From: Jacaranda mimosifolia
Lineage: Eukaryota; Streptophyta; Magnoliopsida; Lamiales; Bignoniaceae
Direction: 5' to 3'
Assembly (NCBI GenBank): GCA_018894105.1
Contig: CM032127.1
Coordinates: forward strand, 3,195,001-3,259,000
DNA: 64,000 bases
The notes under the pieces are model-generated. The model made no database searches and was not told where the DNA came from. It saw only the letters and a program-made list of their open reading frames with translations. Position 1 is the stretch's first letter. Each line of letters opens with the position of its first letter. A program made the translations under genes and the position numbers. Below are positions 49,564-60,052 of the stretch, piece by piece.

Positions 49564-49705
49564 ATTCGATTAGGGATTAAGAATCTTTTCGAACTCAAAT
49601 TAGTTTGGTATAACAAAAAAATATTTTTGAAATTATAAAATAGAGTAGCTTAAATAGTGAATGAAACATACTGTATTTATCTTATCTCAATTGTTATTAT
49701 ATTGT
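49564..49705 (+). repeat. Left copy of a 142-bp direct repeat flanking the copia fragment
   Basis: Starts TTCGATTAGGGATTAAG and ends TTATTATATTGT. Nearly identical to 50380-50522; the last 90 bp differ at only about two positions. Confidence 0.9.
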
Positions 49706-49721
49706 GAACCTAAAATAATGA

Positions 49722-50344
49722 ATGACACAGGAGGGTGTGAACTTTTATCTTTCACAACCCAAAGTCATTATTCTCATCGAATTTCTCTACCCCGCACTTC
49801 ATGCCTGACAACTGATCCAACCTGCTCCGATACCAATTTGTTGAAACCCAGGAGGATCTATTGCGGAAACTAAGAAATAACAGTAAAGTAATTCGATAAA
49901 AACTGACAATAAAATTTAATGTGGTTCGGCATTAGTCTACTCCACCCGACAAAGAAGAAGTTCTTATTGATTGTTAATCAAAGTATCAGGTACAACTTGA
50001 GTTCCACAAATCTCACAAAAACACCCAACACCTCGTTCTAAACTTCGTCTCAAGAAAACTCTCTCAAAAGCAGTTTCTAAACCCTTTTGTTTTGTCTATC
50101 TCAATCGATTCACTTGTCTCGGAAGAAAACGAGGTTTAAATACCTGAAAAATCAAGTTCTAGGCCCATGGGTTGTGCGCGGCGCCGCGGCACTGATTTTG
50201 TGGTGCCTGCAGTTGCCAGCCCAGCACTGCAGCGCCGGCATTCTGCCTTCCCGACGTCGCGGCGCAGGACGTTGCATCACTTCTCCTTGCTGATTCGCTC
50301 CGTTTCTCGTCATTTGTGGCCCAAATTTCAAGGCAAAATCAACA
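49722..50344 (-). mobile_element. Truncated copia retroelement: LTR, PBS and start of gag
   Basis: On the minus strand, an LTR (50344-49839, 506 bp) begins TGTTGATTTTGCC and ends TTTCAACA. Then come a tRNA-Met-type PBS (49835-49824, TGGTATCGGAGC) and a gag start at ATG 49802. Homology to the gag at 13037 runs for about 80 bp and then stops near 49722. The LTR beginning and PBS-gag region match the element at 12345, so they belong to one family, but the GC-rich middle differs. The gag has a TGA at the same codon as the other copy. No 3' LTR is present. Confidence 0.88.
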
Positions 50345-50379
50345 AACTTGATTTAAAAGAAAAATGACTAATAAAATAA

Positions 50380-50522
50380 ACTCGATTGGGATTTACGGTA
50401 TCTTTTTGAACTCAAATTAGTATGGCATAACAAAAAAATATTTTTGAAATTATAAAATAGAGTAGCTTAAATAGTGAATGAAACATATTGTATTTATCTT
50501 ATCTCAATTATTATTATATTGT
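50380..50522 (+). repeat. Right copy of the 142-bp direct repeat
   Basis: Starts CTCGATTGGGATTTACGG and ends TTATTATATTGT, matching 49564-49705. With the left copy it brackets the truncated retroelement and about 35-50 bp of extra sequence. Confidence 0.9.
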
Positions 50523-53500
50523 TTTTTAATTGACAATTAATCATGATATTACCATCAGCCCGTCACACATATATATAAGAGGTTCAAAATTTAGAAATTT
50601 ATAAATTCTTATAAATATACGTGTTTGTGTGTATATAAAAATAAATCATACTATGTAAGTTGTACAATTTTAAATTGAGTGGTATTGAATTAATAAAGCT
50701 TCAATTTAATTTAATTTCCAAATTCTTCTTCCCTTGAAACAAAGGAGGAGAAAAGATCGTGGCTCCCCCTTACAACCTTTTTCCCTTGTAGTTTCCCTTG
50801 TACAAAACCATTACACATCCGTGCAATGAAAGGTGACATAATTTCAACTATTACTTACTATACAAAAAAACAAACAAACAAAGAACTGGTGATTGATTAT
50901 CTAACTGAGTTGACAGTCGCTTGGCGCTTTGGTCATCCAACTAGACACGTGTCGAAGGCCCTTTTGCTAACTTGGGTACCATATTTGGTAAAATTCGGAT
51001 GTGGGTCTAAAAATGGTGATGTTCTCTCGGACGGACGGAAGGACGGAAAAGCCGAGTGGAGGGGTCGATGGTGGTCATCGGCTTTGGCGCTGATCTGGGC
51101 CGTCCGACGGGAGCAGAGGGAGGGTGTCGCATCACGCGGAATCCGACGATGATCAAACGGCTGCGCTCTGCTGCGATCTTGCAGTACCAATGCTGACCCT
51201 TTTCTTTGACAACGTTTGATTGGTGTTTTGATTGCTTGGTTTTTGTATTTCCGCTGACGTCTGTGTCTTGTAAAAAGCTGTTTAATTCAGATAATTTTAA
51301 TCAATTACATAATGAAAAGGAATATATATATATATATATATATTGAGTAATTGGTGGCTCAATGATATAAAATTTTTAAATAATATAAAAAATTAAGAAT
51401 TCGAATTCAAATGAGCTACTGATATACATGTATATAAAGAGAAAAATTACTTCTTAAAATAAAAAAGGGACGAAAGGAAGCTACCATGTAATTATGAGCC
51501 TCTAATGCCAATCATAAAAGCTATGATTTATTGTGAAGAAAAATTGCACCATGTTATAGTGGAAAACAGCATTATTGATTAGCCAATGATAAAAATTCAT
51601 ATCTATTTATATTTCTTGTGAGACTTGAAAGCCATACATCATATTTGGAGATGAATAATAGGACGCACAAGACATTACGAATTTGATAACATCTAATAAT
51701 GACAATAATTATATTTGAAACGTTAACATAAATAATTAATGAGAAATGTACACTATTATAAGAATTTTTCATAATTTGTTATAACAATTTGTTGTTGTTA
51801 GACTTTCAGTATCTGCGTATTATTAATTATAAATAGTGATAGTTTAAATAGTACATATTTTCAACTAATTATTTATAAAAATAGTTTAAATATTTTTTAT
51901 TATCATTGTTAAGCTTGTGATAATTGTTATTTGGTAGAGCAATATTTTTTATCACTTAATATTATTAAAGGAACCCCAAGGGGTCACAAAAGCTCCTTAT
52001 TGAGATTTTCTTTCTTCTTTTAATATCGGAGTTTTCAAGTTGATGAGGAGTGAATGTGACAGATTTCTTCATAACTTGCTATTAGCAATGCCACATAGAA
52101 TGTCTTAAACCATGATCAAATTTGAAAATTAAATTACATGAATAACTTCCACAAAAGTTGCACAATCTTATCCTGAGTGCAATTAACTTAATAGTTTGAT
52201 TCTTGATAGTCAATGATATTCATAGAGGAGCCAAGTGGTCTATAATTCATTGGCATAAATTTCGCACATAATGTGTGTGAGGATGAGGGATCCGACCTAC
52301 TAACTTCTAATGTACGTATCCATAAATAAAAAAATTGATATTGATATAGGAACTTAATCGTGAAAAATTACTCTTAGAAAATGTATTATATGATAATTAG
52401 TTATTCTTTTTCCTTAACAACATATTTTTGAAAATTTAGAATCACATACATACACTTATCATACATTTTAAGACCTTATTTACTTCATGTTATTAGGTAG
52501 GACACACCATTTTATCCGACCTCATCCCACATTATTTTATTGGATGAAAATTCATTATGATATTTTCAGTCCGGTATGAGAATGGTTCATCCAGGATGAG
52601 AAATCCCACCTCTCCGTTACAATACCTTCATCCAAGCCCAACTATTCCTTACTTGTGGAGATAAAATGTCCAAATTGCCCATCCAGCTCTAAAGCAAAAT
52701 ATGTCAAATTGACTGTATTGATAAAATATATATCATAGATATTATATATATATAACTTAAACTTTTTATGGGTTCAAAAAGTTGCGTCTAATTAAGATTT
52801 ACATGTATAAACGCAGAGCTAAATCTAGTACATGCAACATATATATAAGAGCCAGCCAATGATCCACAAAGTGATTGATGAAAACACTTTGGTAACACCC
52901 TGAATCATGGTAGGGACATGAGAAAATCTAGAAACATGGGGTTGAACACAAAATGCTGAAACATAGAATCTAATAAGATGCCTTATCAATCCAATCTAAG
53001 TACAGGAGCTAAGTCTTATGTTCCTACCTTAAATCATACATGTTGGAAACAACGTAACAGCTACAAAACAAGACAACAACACAATAACTAGCAAATAACT
53101 AATTAAACCCCACTCCACCTCTCACTCCTGTTCCCCAAGATCACTTTCTTCTCCTGTAATGATGAGAGCGTGATTGCGATGTGCGATCCTCAAACAATGA
53201 GTCCCCACCTTCAGATGCAATTTTTTGTGAGAATATCTTCCGTAATATATATCCCTCCAAATAAAACAAAAAAAATTATATATATGGGGTATAAGTAATC
53301 AAATTAAATCTCACTTTTGTCTTGCAATAGTTTTCTCCATTATGAATTAAAGAAATATTTTATATATTGAAGCTGTCATCCCCATGCAAGTTATATTGCA
53401 ATGGGAGATGACTGTTTCTGCATTCTTTCTTTAATCATTTTGAAACACTTTTCTCTGTTTTCCCCACAGCACTTGGAGTAGCTAGGTAGCCAGCCAGCCT

Positions 53501-53589
53501 ACCTCCTCGGCTCCTCCTCCTCCTCTTTTTTTTTTTTTTTTTTTTTATAAAAAAAATCCTCCCCAAAAATGAATTTCACTTAATTCAAT
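50523..53589. other. Intergenic region
   Basis: No gene assigned. Position 50930-51190 is a GC-rich island with an ACACGTGT G-box at 50945-50952. It is open on both strands, but I recognise no protein; a promoter or decayed first exon is possible. Position 51325-51343 is a TA repeat. Position 52490-52660 resembles a small MITE. Position 53500-53545 is a CTCCTC plus poly-T tract. Confidence 0.4.
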
Positions 53590-54596
53590 ACTAATTTGGA
53601 CAAAAATTGAAAAAACACAAATTTGATGTATTTTATTATCAAAACTAATTAATTGAGAATAATTGATACCACGCCATTAATTTAAAATGTCGAATTAGTT
53701 ATAGTAAAACTAATCTATTTTTAATTTTTTAAAAATAATTAATATTTTCATGAGTTGGTCGAGTGACATTATTTTCACACTCATACATGTAAAATTTGTG
53801 ATTCAAATCCTAATGGTGTGATTTAAGAAAAAAAAAATTGAATGCTAAAGACACCTAAGTATTGAGTACTCAATTGGACTCGATTAAATAAGAGACCGTT
53901 GTTAAAAATCTCAATTGAAATTTAAAATGCGATTTTTTTTCTCTTTTTTAAAAAATCAGAAGCATTCCTAAACCTCTTCCTGGCTACCTTTTTTTAGACA
54001 CCCTAGCATCATTTTTTTTTTTTTTTAAATTTAGGTAGGGGGATCGTCCCCAATATGATTTGAGTACCCCCCGTGGCTTTGAACCCACCCTCGATTTAGG
54101 GCTAGGATCACTACAAACAAATATAAGATTAGTGACAAAATAATAAGTGACAAAGTAAAAGTTATCACTAATAATATGCATTAAGTGACAACAACTTTTA
54201 TCTTATCATTAATAATAATTTTTAAGTGACAATAATTTTTATTTTGCTACAATATGATCCAATAATGACAAAAAATAATATTTTTTCACCATTAACAATT
54301 AATGACACCCCTATAGTAATAACCTAGTGATAATAAAAATTGTCATTATAATTTGTAACAAAATTTTTATTGTCACTATAGGTGTGTCAGTAATTGTTTA
54401 TGGTGACAACTTAAACAGTATTTAGTTTGTAAAAATCATTAAGGTCAAAACTAAATCTTTTGTCACTTAATATACACAGTTAGTGACAACTTTTGCATTG
54501 TCGCTTATTATTTTGTCACTAATTTATTTTTTTCTTATAGTGGATTGGTGCAATCAAAGTTGTTTCGATCCCCACTTCACCCCCACTAGGATTACA
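53590..54596 (+). repeat. Tandem repeat unit 1 (about 570 bp plus inserted CACTA element)
   Basis: Matches 54597-55190 from GAAAAAACACAAATTTGATG to GATTGGTGCAATCAAAGTTG once the 434-bp CACTA element is removed. Shared words include TTTCATGAGTTGGTCGA and GAGACCGTTGTTAAAAATC. The internal GTTGGTCGAG...TGATTCAAATCC resembles decayed tRNA-like A and B boxes. Confidence 0.88.
54109..54542. mobile_element. Non-autonomous CACTA (En/Spm) element, 434 bp
   Basis: Starts CACTACAAACAAATATAAG and ends TTTCTTATAGTG, with a 3-bp target duplication GAT (54106-54108 and 54543-54545). Subterminal TTAGTGACAA/TTGTCACTAA words repeat in both orientations, as expected for transposase-binding sites of CACTA elements. 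Non-coding. Confidence 0.92.
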
Positions 54597-55190
54597 CAAA
54601 TCGAAAAAACACAGATTTGATATATTTTATGCTTTTACTATCAAAACTAATTAGTTGAGAATCATTGATAACACGCCATTAATTTAAAATTTCGAATTAG
54701 TTATAGTAAAATTAATCCATTTTTAATTTTTTTAAAACAATTAATATTTTCATGAGTTGGTCGATTGACATTATTTTCACACTTATACATGTAAAATTTG
54801 TAATTCAAATCCTAATGGTGTGACCGAGTTCATGTCCATGTGTGATTCAAAAAAAAAAAAAAAAGAATGCTAAAGACACCTAAGTATTGAGTACTCAATT
54901 GGACTCCGATTAAATAAGAGACCGTTGTTAAAAATCTCAATTGAAATTTAAAATGCAATTATTTTTCTTATTCTTTTTTAAAATCAGAAGCATTCCTAAA
55001 CCTCTTCCCGACTACCTTTTTTTTTAGACACCCTAGAATTATTATTTTTTATTTAATTTAACCAAGGGGGTCGTCCCCAATCTAATTTGAGTATTCCATT
55101 GTCTTGAACCCACTTCCGATCTAGGATTAGGATTAGTGCAATCAAGATTGTTTTGACCTTCACATCGCTTCTACTAGAATCACAGACCTG
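54597..55190 (+). repeat. Tandem repeat unit 2
   Basis: Second copy of the 53590 unit, without the CACTA element, so it shows the empty site (GATTAGTGCAATC near 55130). It carries a short extra segment (CCGAGTTCATGTCCATGTG) near 54822-54840. Confidence 0.88.
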
Positions 55191-55598
55191 CACTACTAGA
55201 TTTTGCAAAAACACCTAGCATCAATTGTCTTGGAGCCGTTCTATAAGCAAACAAAGCATAGTTCTTAATTTTAACGAAATTAAATATCAAAATCTAAATG
55301 GGATAGAATAGATGAATGGATTTATCTTTCTATTTATATACATTATGATGTAATTATATTATTGAAACCGACAAATTCGAAGTAACACCCTTCTTTGGCA
55401 GAATCAAATTAAATCTCTCGCCAAGATCCAAAAATCTCTGAAAATTAGCTTTTGTCAGAGTGTACAAAGATTCCCATCATAAAGAAAAGGTTATAACTAA
55501 GACAAATTCCACAGCTATAGTATCTGTCTAAGTTTGAGCCGCCTAAACAATGATGCAGCTAGAGATTTCCATGCCAAATAATTTGACTTTTAGGGTTT

Positions 55599-56590
55599 AC
55601 ACTGTGTTTGGTTCAAAGATTTAGTGCAAATATATATATATATATATATATATTTATAAGGATTTTTTTTATTGTTTGGTTAGTAAGAAAAATACTATAA
55701 AAAGGAAAACTTACACTATGTTTGGTTCGTGATTTTTGGTGAGAAAAAGAAAAGAAAATGCTAAGAAAAATATTTTTAGTTGTTTGATTGGTAAAGAAAA
55801 TAATAAAGAAAGGAAAACTTGGAGAAAAATGTATATAAGAAAAATGAATTTTCCTCACAAAATGATGAGAAAAATGAGGAAAAAATCTATTTGAATTTTC
55901 TTTTATTTTTCAACACATTCATTACTTCTCTTTTCCACATCATTTTCTTTAACAACCAAATAAATTTGAGATTTTATATTTCTTTCTTTTCTTTTCTTTT
56001 ACTTTTCTCTAATACTTTTCTTTTCTTATCAAAATCCTTTACACCGTGTTTGGTTCAAGAAATTTGATAAAGAAAGGAAAATATTAGGGAAAAAGAAAAC
56101 AAAAGTTGAGAAATATAAAATCTCAAACTTGTTTGGTTGTAGAAGAAAATAATAAAGAAAAGAATGAAAAATGAATGTGTTGGAAAAGAAGAAATAGCTC
56201 AAATGAACTTTTCTCTCATTTTCCTCAAATCCATTATATTTTTCCCTGAGTTTTTCTTTTTTTTAGCATTTTCCTTACAAACCAAACAATCAAAAATATT
56301 TTTCTTAATATTTTCTTTTCTTTTCCCCATCAAAATCCTTGAACCAAACATAGTGTTAGGGAAAAATATAGTGTATTTGAGGAAAGTGAATTTTCCTCAC
56401 AAAATGGTGAGGAAAATGAGGGAAAAATCTTGTTTGAGTTTATCTACTTCTCCAACATATACATTTCTTCGTTATTTTCTTTAGCAACCAAACAAGTTTG
56501 AGATTTTATATTTCTTTGATTTTGTTTTCTTTTTTTTTCCCTAACATTTTTCTTTCTTTGTCAAAGTCCTTCAACCAAACAGTGTGTTGA
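55599..56590. mobile_element. Cluster of palindromic MITEs with TGTGTTTGGTTCAA ends
   Basis: The terminus ACACTGTGTTTGGTTCAA (or its complement) occurs near 55600, 55712, 56040, 56340 and 56572, and the interiors (GAGAAATATAAAATCTCAAA, GAATTTTCCTCACAAAATG) recur in both orientations. At least one complete element (about 56040-56357) sits beside partial or nested members. The ORFs at 55613-55858, 55819-56067 and 56164-56484 lie inside these repeats and are not genes. Confidence 0.8.
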
Positions 56591-57815
56591 AGTGTGGTCC
56601 AAAAGAAAAAAGAGGAAAAGCGTCTTCCAGCTCCGACGACTTTGGTCAGGCTCGTGCGGAATGCAATTTTCTGATAATGCGACAGCTCCGCGACGGCCCC
56701 CCACTCCTCCGTCCTCCTGCCCGTGTGTTGCCACGTGTGTGAAAAAAATGATAAATGATTGTTGATCAATTCCTTTACATTATGAGTATTGCGGATGAAA
56801 AAGGATATTGCTTTTTTAACCATATTTGGCATGAGGTAGGTGGATATCCGATTTGACGGTATTGGACTTCTATTCACATGTGTAACATTTAAAGTTTGGA
56901 TTTTAATAAATTTTTGATGGTGTGTTTATGTGTAAATTTAAAAAAAAATTATATATTGATGTGACAATTGCCTCCCGAAACTTCATTTAAAACTTTTTAT
57001 GACATAGACATGCACCATATATATATATTTTTTAAATTTAAATATCTTACTAGGCTGACAGCAGCGAGGTCGAATCCTAGGGAAAATCCCTTTAGAAAAT
57101 CGGAGAAAGCCCGGATGGACCAATGTAGTAGATTATCAGCATCTCAGAAGGTTTAGTCCTTGTTGGCTACTTTGCTTTTGGTTCTTTCACTCTGAAAGAA
57201 CTGAATCTGGAAGTTCTATTGCTCCCTGGAGAGCTTATTGTAGCAGATTCAATAGTTGCTGGTCCGTGAAAATAGTCATTCTGCTGAGGAATGGAAGAAG
57301 ATAAAATTCATAAGTTTCTTTTATTGCAATAAAATGCACCACATATTTTTAAAATTTAAATATATAAAATAATTAAAATTGTTTGCTTCGTGTCGTAATA
57401 ATTATTATGTCTGCGTAGAATGCATTTGTATGTGTAGTAGAAAATATTATATTTCATGCTGCCAAAAAAATAAATAAAAATGGAGTGCCTAGAAAAATAC
57501 AAGAATAAATTTCTTTCTATGATATTTTTAGGAGTTCTATTTTCGTAATTTGGTAATAGAATTAGGATTTTAGTTCTTTTTGTTTCTTAGTGAGAAAAGT
57601 AGCTTAATAGTTTTAATATCGAATTAAATGGGACAAACCAGTACAGTACCCCAGATTGTCTACAAGCTCAATTTGTATGTGGCCCAGAAGTTGTCAAGGC
57701 CCAATTATTTGGGCTATTTTGAAAGTTGTAAAGCCCTCTTATTTGGGCTACTTTGAGCGATGAGCGGATTTTTGCAGTGAGCTGAGGCCTGTGGGGAGTA
57801 GACTGTAGATATAAA
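56591..57815. other. Intergenic region
   Basis: No gene assigned. Position 56600-56750 is GC-rich with a GCCACGTGTG G-box near 56728. Position 57060-57300 is less AT-rich but has no recognised product. Position 57670-57760 has repeated GGCCCA and TGGGCT site-II-like words. Confidence 0.4.
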
Positions 57816-58383
57816 TAGGACTGTCAATGGGTTGAATTTGAATCAAATTAGTTATATTTGAATTTGAATTAGATTATCAAAATTTATATCTAAACCTGAC
57901 CCGATATCATATAAGATTTTTGTTAGTCAGTACCATATCCAAACCTGATAAAAAAATCCAACCCGATTTAATATTTTTTTTTGATTGTATAAATATATTG
58001 TATTTATAAAGTAAATTTACATTATATTTGAATTTTTGACAACTTTTTATTATATTAGTTCAAAAGTTAAATATTTGAATGCTAAAACCTTACTTCACAT
58101 TATATTAAAGTATATGTGAACTATCGTACATTATTATATTTGATATTTTATCAGTGTTTTTATTTTTTAGGCTGATATTTTATCAGTGTTTTCATTTTTT
58201 AGGCTAATAATGTACGATAGTTCACATATACTTTAATATAATGTGAAGTAAGGTTTTAGCATTCAAATATTTAACTTTTGGACTAATATAATAAAAAGTT
58301 GTCAAAAATTCAAATATAATGTAAATTTACTTTATAAATACAATATGTTTATACAATAAAAAAAAAATTATTAAATGGGGTTG
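57816..58383. mobile_element. hAT-like MITE rearranged into a long inverted repeat
   Basis: Left end TAGGACTGTCAATGGGTTGA resembles the MITE at 29668 in reverse orientation, and the first 330 bp are related to it. From 57960 to 58136 the sequence is nearly the reverse complement of 58205-58383, giving arms of about 177 bp around a 68-bp loop. The loop (58141-58204) contains two tandem copies of a 32-bp word starting GATATTTTATCAGTGTTTT. The right terminus is not visible as in the parent element, so it was rearranged. Confidence 0.85.
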
Positions 58384-58419
58384 AATTTTTTTAGTAATAT
58401 TTGAATGCTAAAACCTTAC

Positions 58420-58562
58420 TTCACAAGGTTAGCTGCCTACCAAAATTTGGGTTTTGAGATGGGATTAGTTAATTTTCTGTAAGATCAGATAAATTACTGT
58501 TACGTTAAACATAATACGTACATTATTATACATCATATACTTAGGTTATGTTTAATTCGTTA
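58420..58562 (+). repeat. 143-bp direct repeat, copy 1
   Basis: Starts TTCACAAGGTTAGCTGCC and ends GGTTATGTTTAATTCGTT; nearly identical to 58673-58814. The 18 bp before copy 1 repeat part of the neighbouring hairpin (AATGCTAAAACCTTACTTCA). Confidence 0.88.
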
Positions 58563-58672
58563 AATTAGTTAAGCTAAATACCTTAATAGCACATAGTAAC
58601 TTGTTTGACATTGGCGATTATAACGATGAGTCAGGGTAGAATTATCTTCGAGCTTGCTTCGGACCTAAATTA

Positions 58673-58814
58673 TTCACAAGGTTAGCTGCCCTCTAAAATT
58701 TGGGTTTTGAGGTGAGATTAGTTAATTTTCTGTAAGATCAGATAAATTACTGTTACGTTAAACATAATACATACATTATTATACATCATATACTTAGGTT
58801 ATGTTTAATTTGTT
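58673..58814 (+). repeat. 143-bp direct repeat, copy 2
   Basis: Second copy of the 58420-58562 repeat, at a spacing of about 253 bp. Confidence 0.88.
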
Positions 58815-58859
58815 GATACTGTACAGTCGAAAAGCTGCTGCCAATGAGTTGCAGGTCGG

Positions 58860-59117
58860 TTGATACTGTATCGTGCATGCGCCCTGAACCAAACACGGGA
58901 AGAAGTAAGCTCAACGGGCCAAACCAGCTCAGTGGAAACTTCATCTAAATTGAACAATCTGGCTTTGATCGCTAGTCAAGTGGTACAGAACAGTGATAGC
59001 ACGGAGTCTCAAAATTCTTCAAAACCGAATGGCGCAGAAGGAAAGCAGACTCAGATCGTGGAGGGCCGAGTTCTAGCTCCAAACAGGAAGTTCCCTTCCT
59101 CGTTAAAAATCCACTGA
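58860..59117 (+). other. Unrecognised exon-like ORF, possibly the 3' end of a gene
   Basis: An open stretch with about 50% GC in AT-rich surroundings, ending in TGA. A TTGCAG acceptor-like site precedes it at 58849-58854, and the upstream frame has a stop at 58845-58847, so it would need an upstream exon. The product is Ser/Asn/Gln-rich and ends GRVLAPNRKFPSSLKIH. I recognise no family. It could be a last exon, a pseudogene piece or a captured fragment; no upstream exons were found. Confidence 0.35.
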
Positions 59118-59174
59118 CAGGTCCAGTTATATATAAGACGCAAATGAAAGTGCTAAACTGGTTCTGAAAATTTT

Positions 59175-59190
59175 GGGGGGGGGGGGGGGG
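59175..59190 (+). repeat. Poly-G tract of 16
   Basis: Sixteen consecutive G residues, able to form a G-quadruplex. Prone to length error in sequencing. Confidence 0.95.
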
Positions 59191-59727
59191 TTGATCTGAT
59201 ATATTCTTTTATATGATCTGTTTGTGGAATTTTGATTAATGTGTTGGTGATGCTTTGAGATGTTGCTGCTGTACAGAAATGGGATGGAAGGGTGATGGGG
59301 ATTGCCGAGCTTGGATAAAATAATGTGTAATATATATAGCTTATAAATTATTTTAAGATATAATTTGTAATAAGCAAAATCTTATATAGGATAAAAAGTG
59401 GGCCAATGTAAGTTTAGTAGATGTGTTTCACATAATTTATGGTCAAAATAAATGTCAAGAAAAAAAGGTGTACACATATCAAAGTAAACATCTTATGATA
59501 TATACACATCTTTTTTACTTTGTTACTTTTTGTGGATTTTTTAGGGTTCCATACCCATGATTTTGACTTATCATTACTTGTTAACTTTTTAGCTGTTCAT
59601 ATCAATTTGATTTAATCATCATATTCGAATTATCATAAAGTAAAGAATCATGGTTCTTCAATGGAACCATCTTCTTTTAAAATTAAATTATGAAAAATAA
59701 AATAAAAATTATTATCTTTTTGATATT
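59191..59727. other. Intergenic AT-rich DNA
   Basis: No gene recognised. The outer end of the long-TIR element described next probably lies in this stretch, because its right arm runs off the window. Confidence 0.4.
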
Positions 59728-59850
59728 AAATTACCAAATTAACCTTATTAATTTTAAGAAATTAAAAACTCCTCTTTTCCTTATATTAAACCTAATTCAA
59801 TCAAAATCCAACCAAAAAAAATAAACCTTAACAAACGAATTCAACAAAGA
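59728..59850 (+). repeat. Left arm of long terminal inverted repeats
   Basis: TTGATATTAAATTACCAAAT and the following 100 bp are the near-exact reverse complement of 63880-64000. The arm may extend further left, since its partner is cut by the window edge. Confidence 0.85.
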
Positions 59851-60052
59851 AAATTGAAAATAAAACTTTTGACAAATTGATCCCGTATTTTATCGTTTCC
59901 GTATTGAAATTCTTGAAGTCATAGGGCAATGGGGATCTTATACCTAGAAATGAAGTTGCACATATATACGTTTTTCCATTAATTAAGCTTAATAATGAAA
60001 CAATCATGTACGAAGAAAATGAACCCATGACTAGGAATGAAAGATTAAGGTT

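Noticed and set aside
53740..53830. Possible tRNA gene (GTTGGTCGAG and TGATTCAAATCC)
   Set aside because: No cloverleaf or acceptor stem can be drawn; at best a decayed tRNA-derived SINE-like sequence.
55613..56484. Three ORFs rich in Phe, Lys and Ser
   Set aside because: All lie in AT-rich palindromic MITEs.
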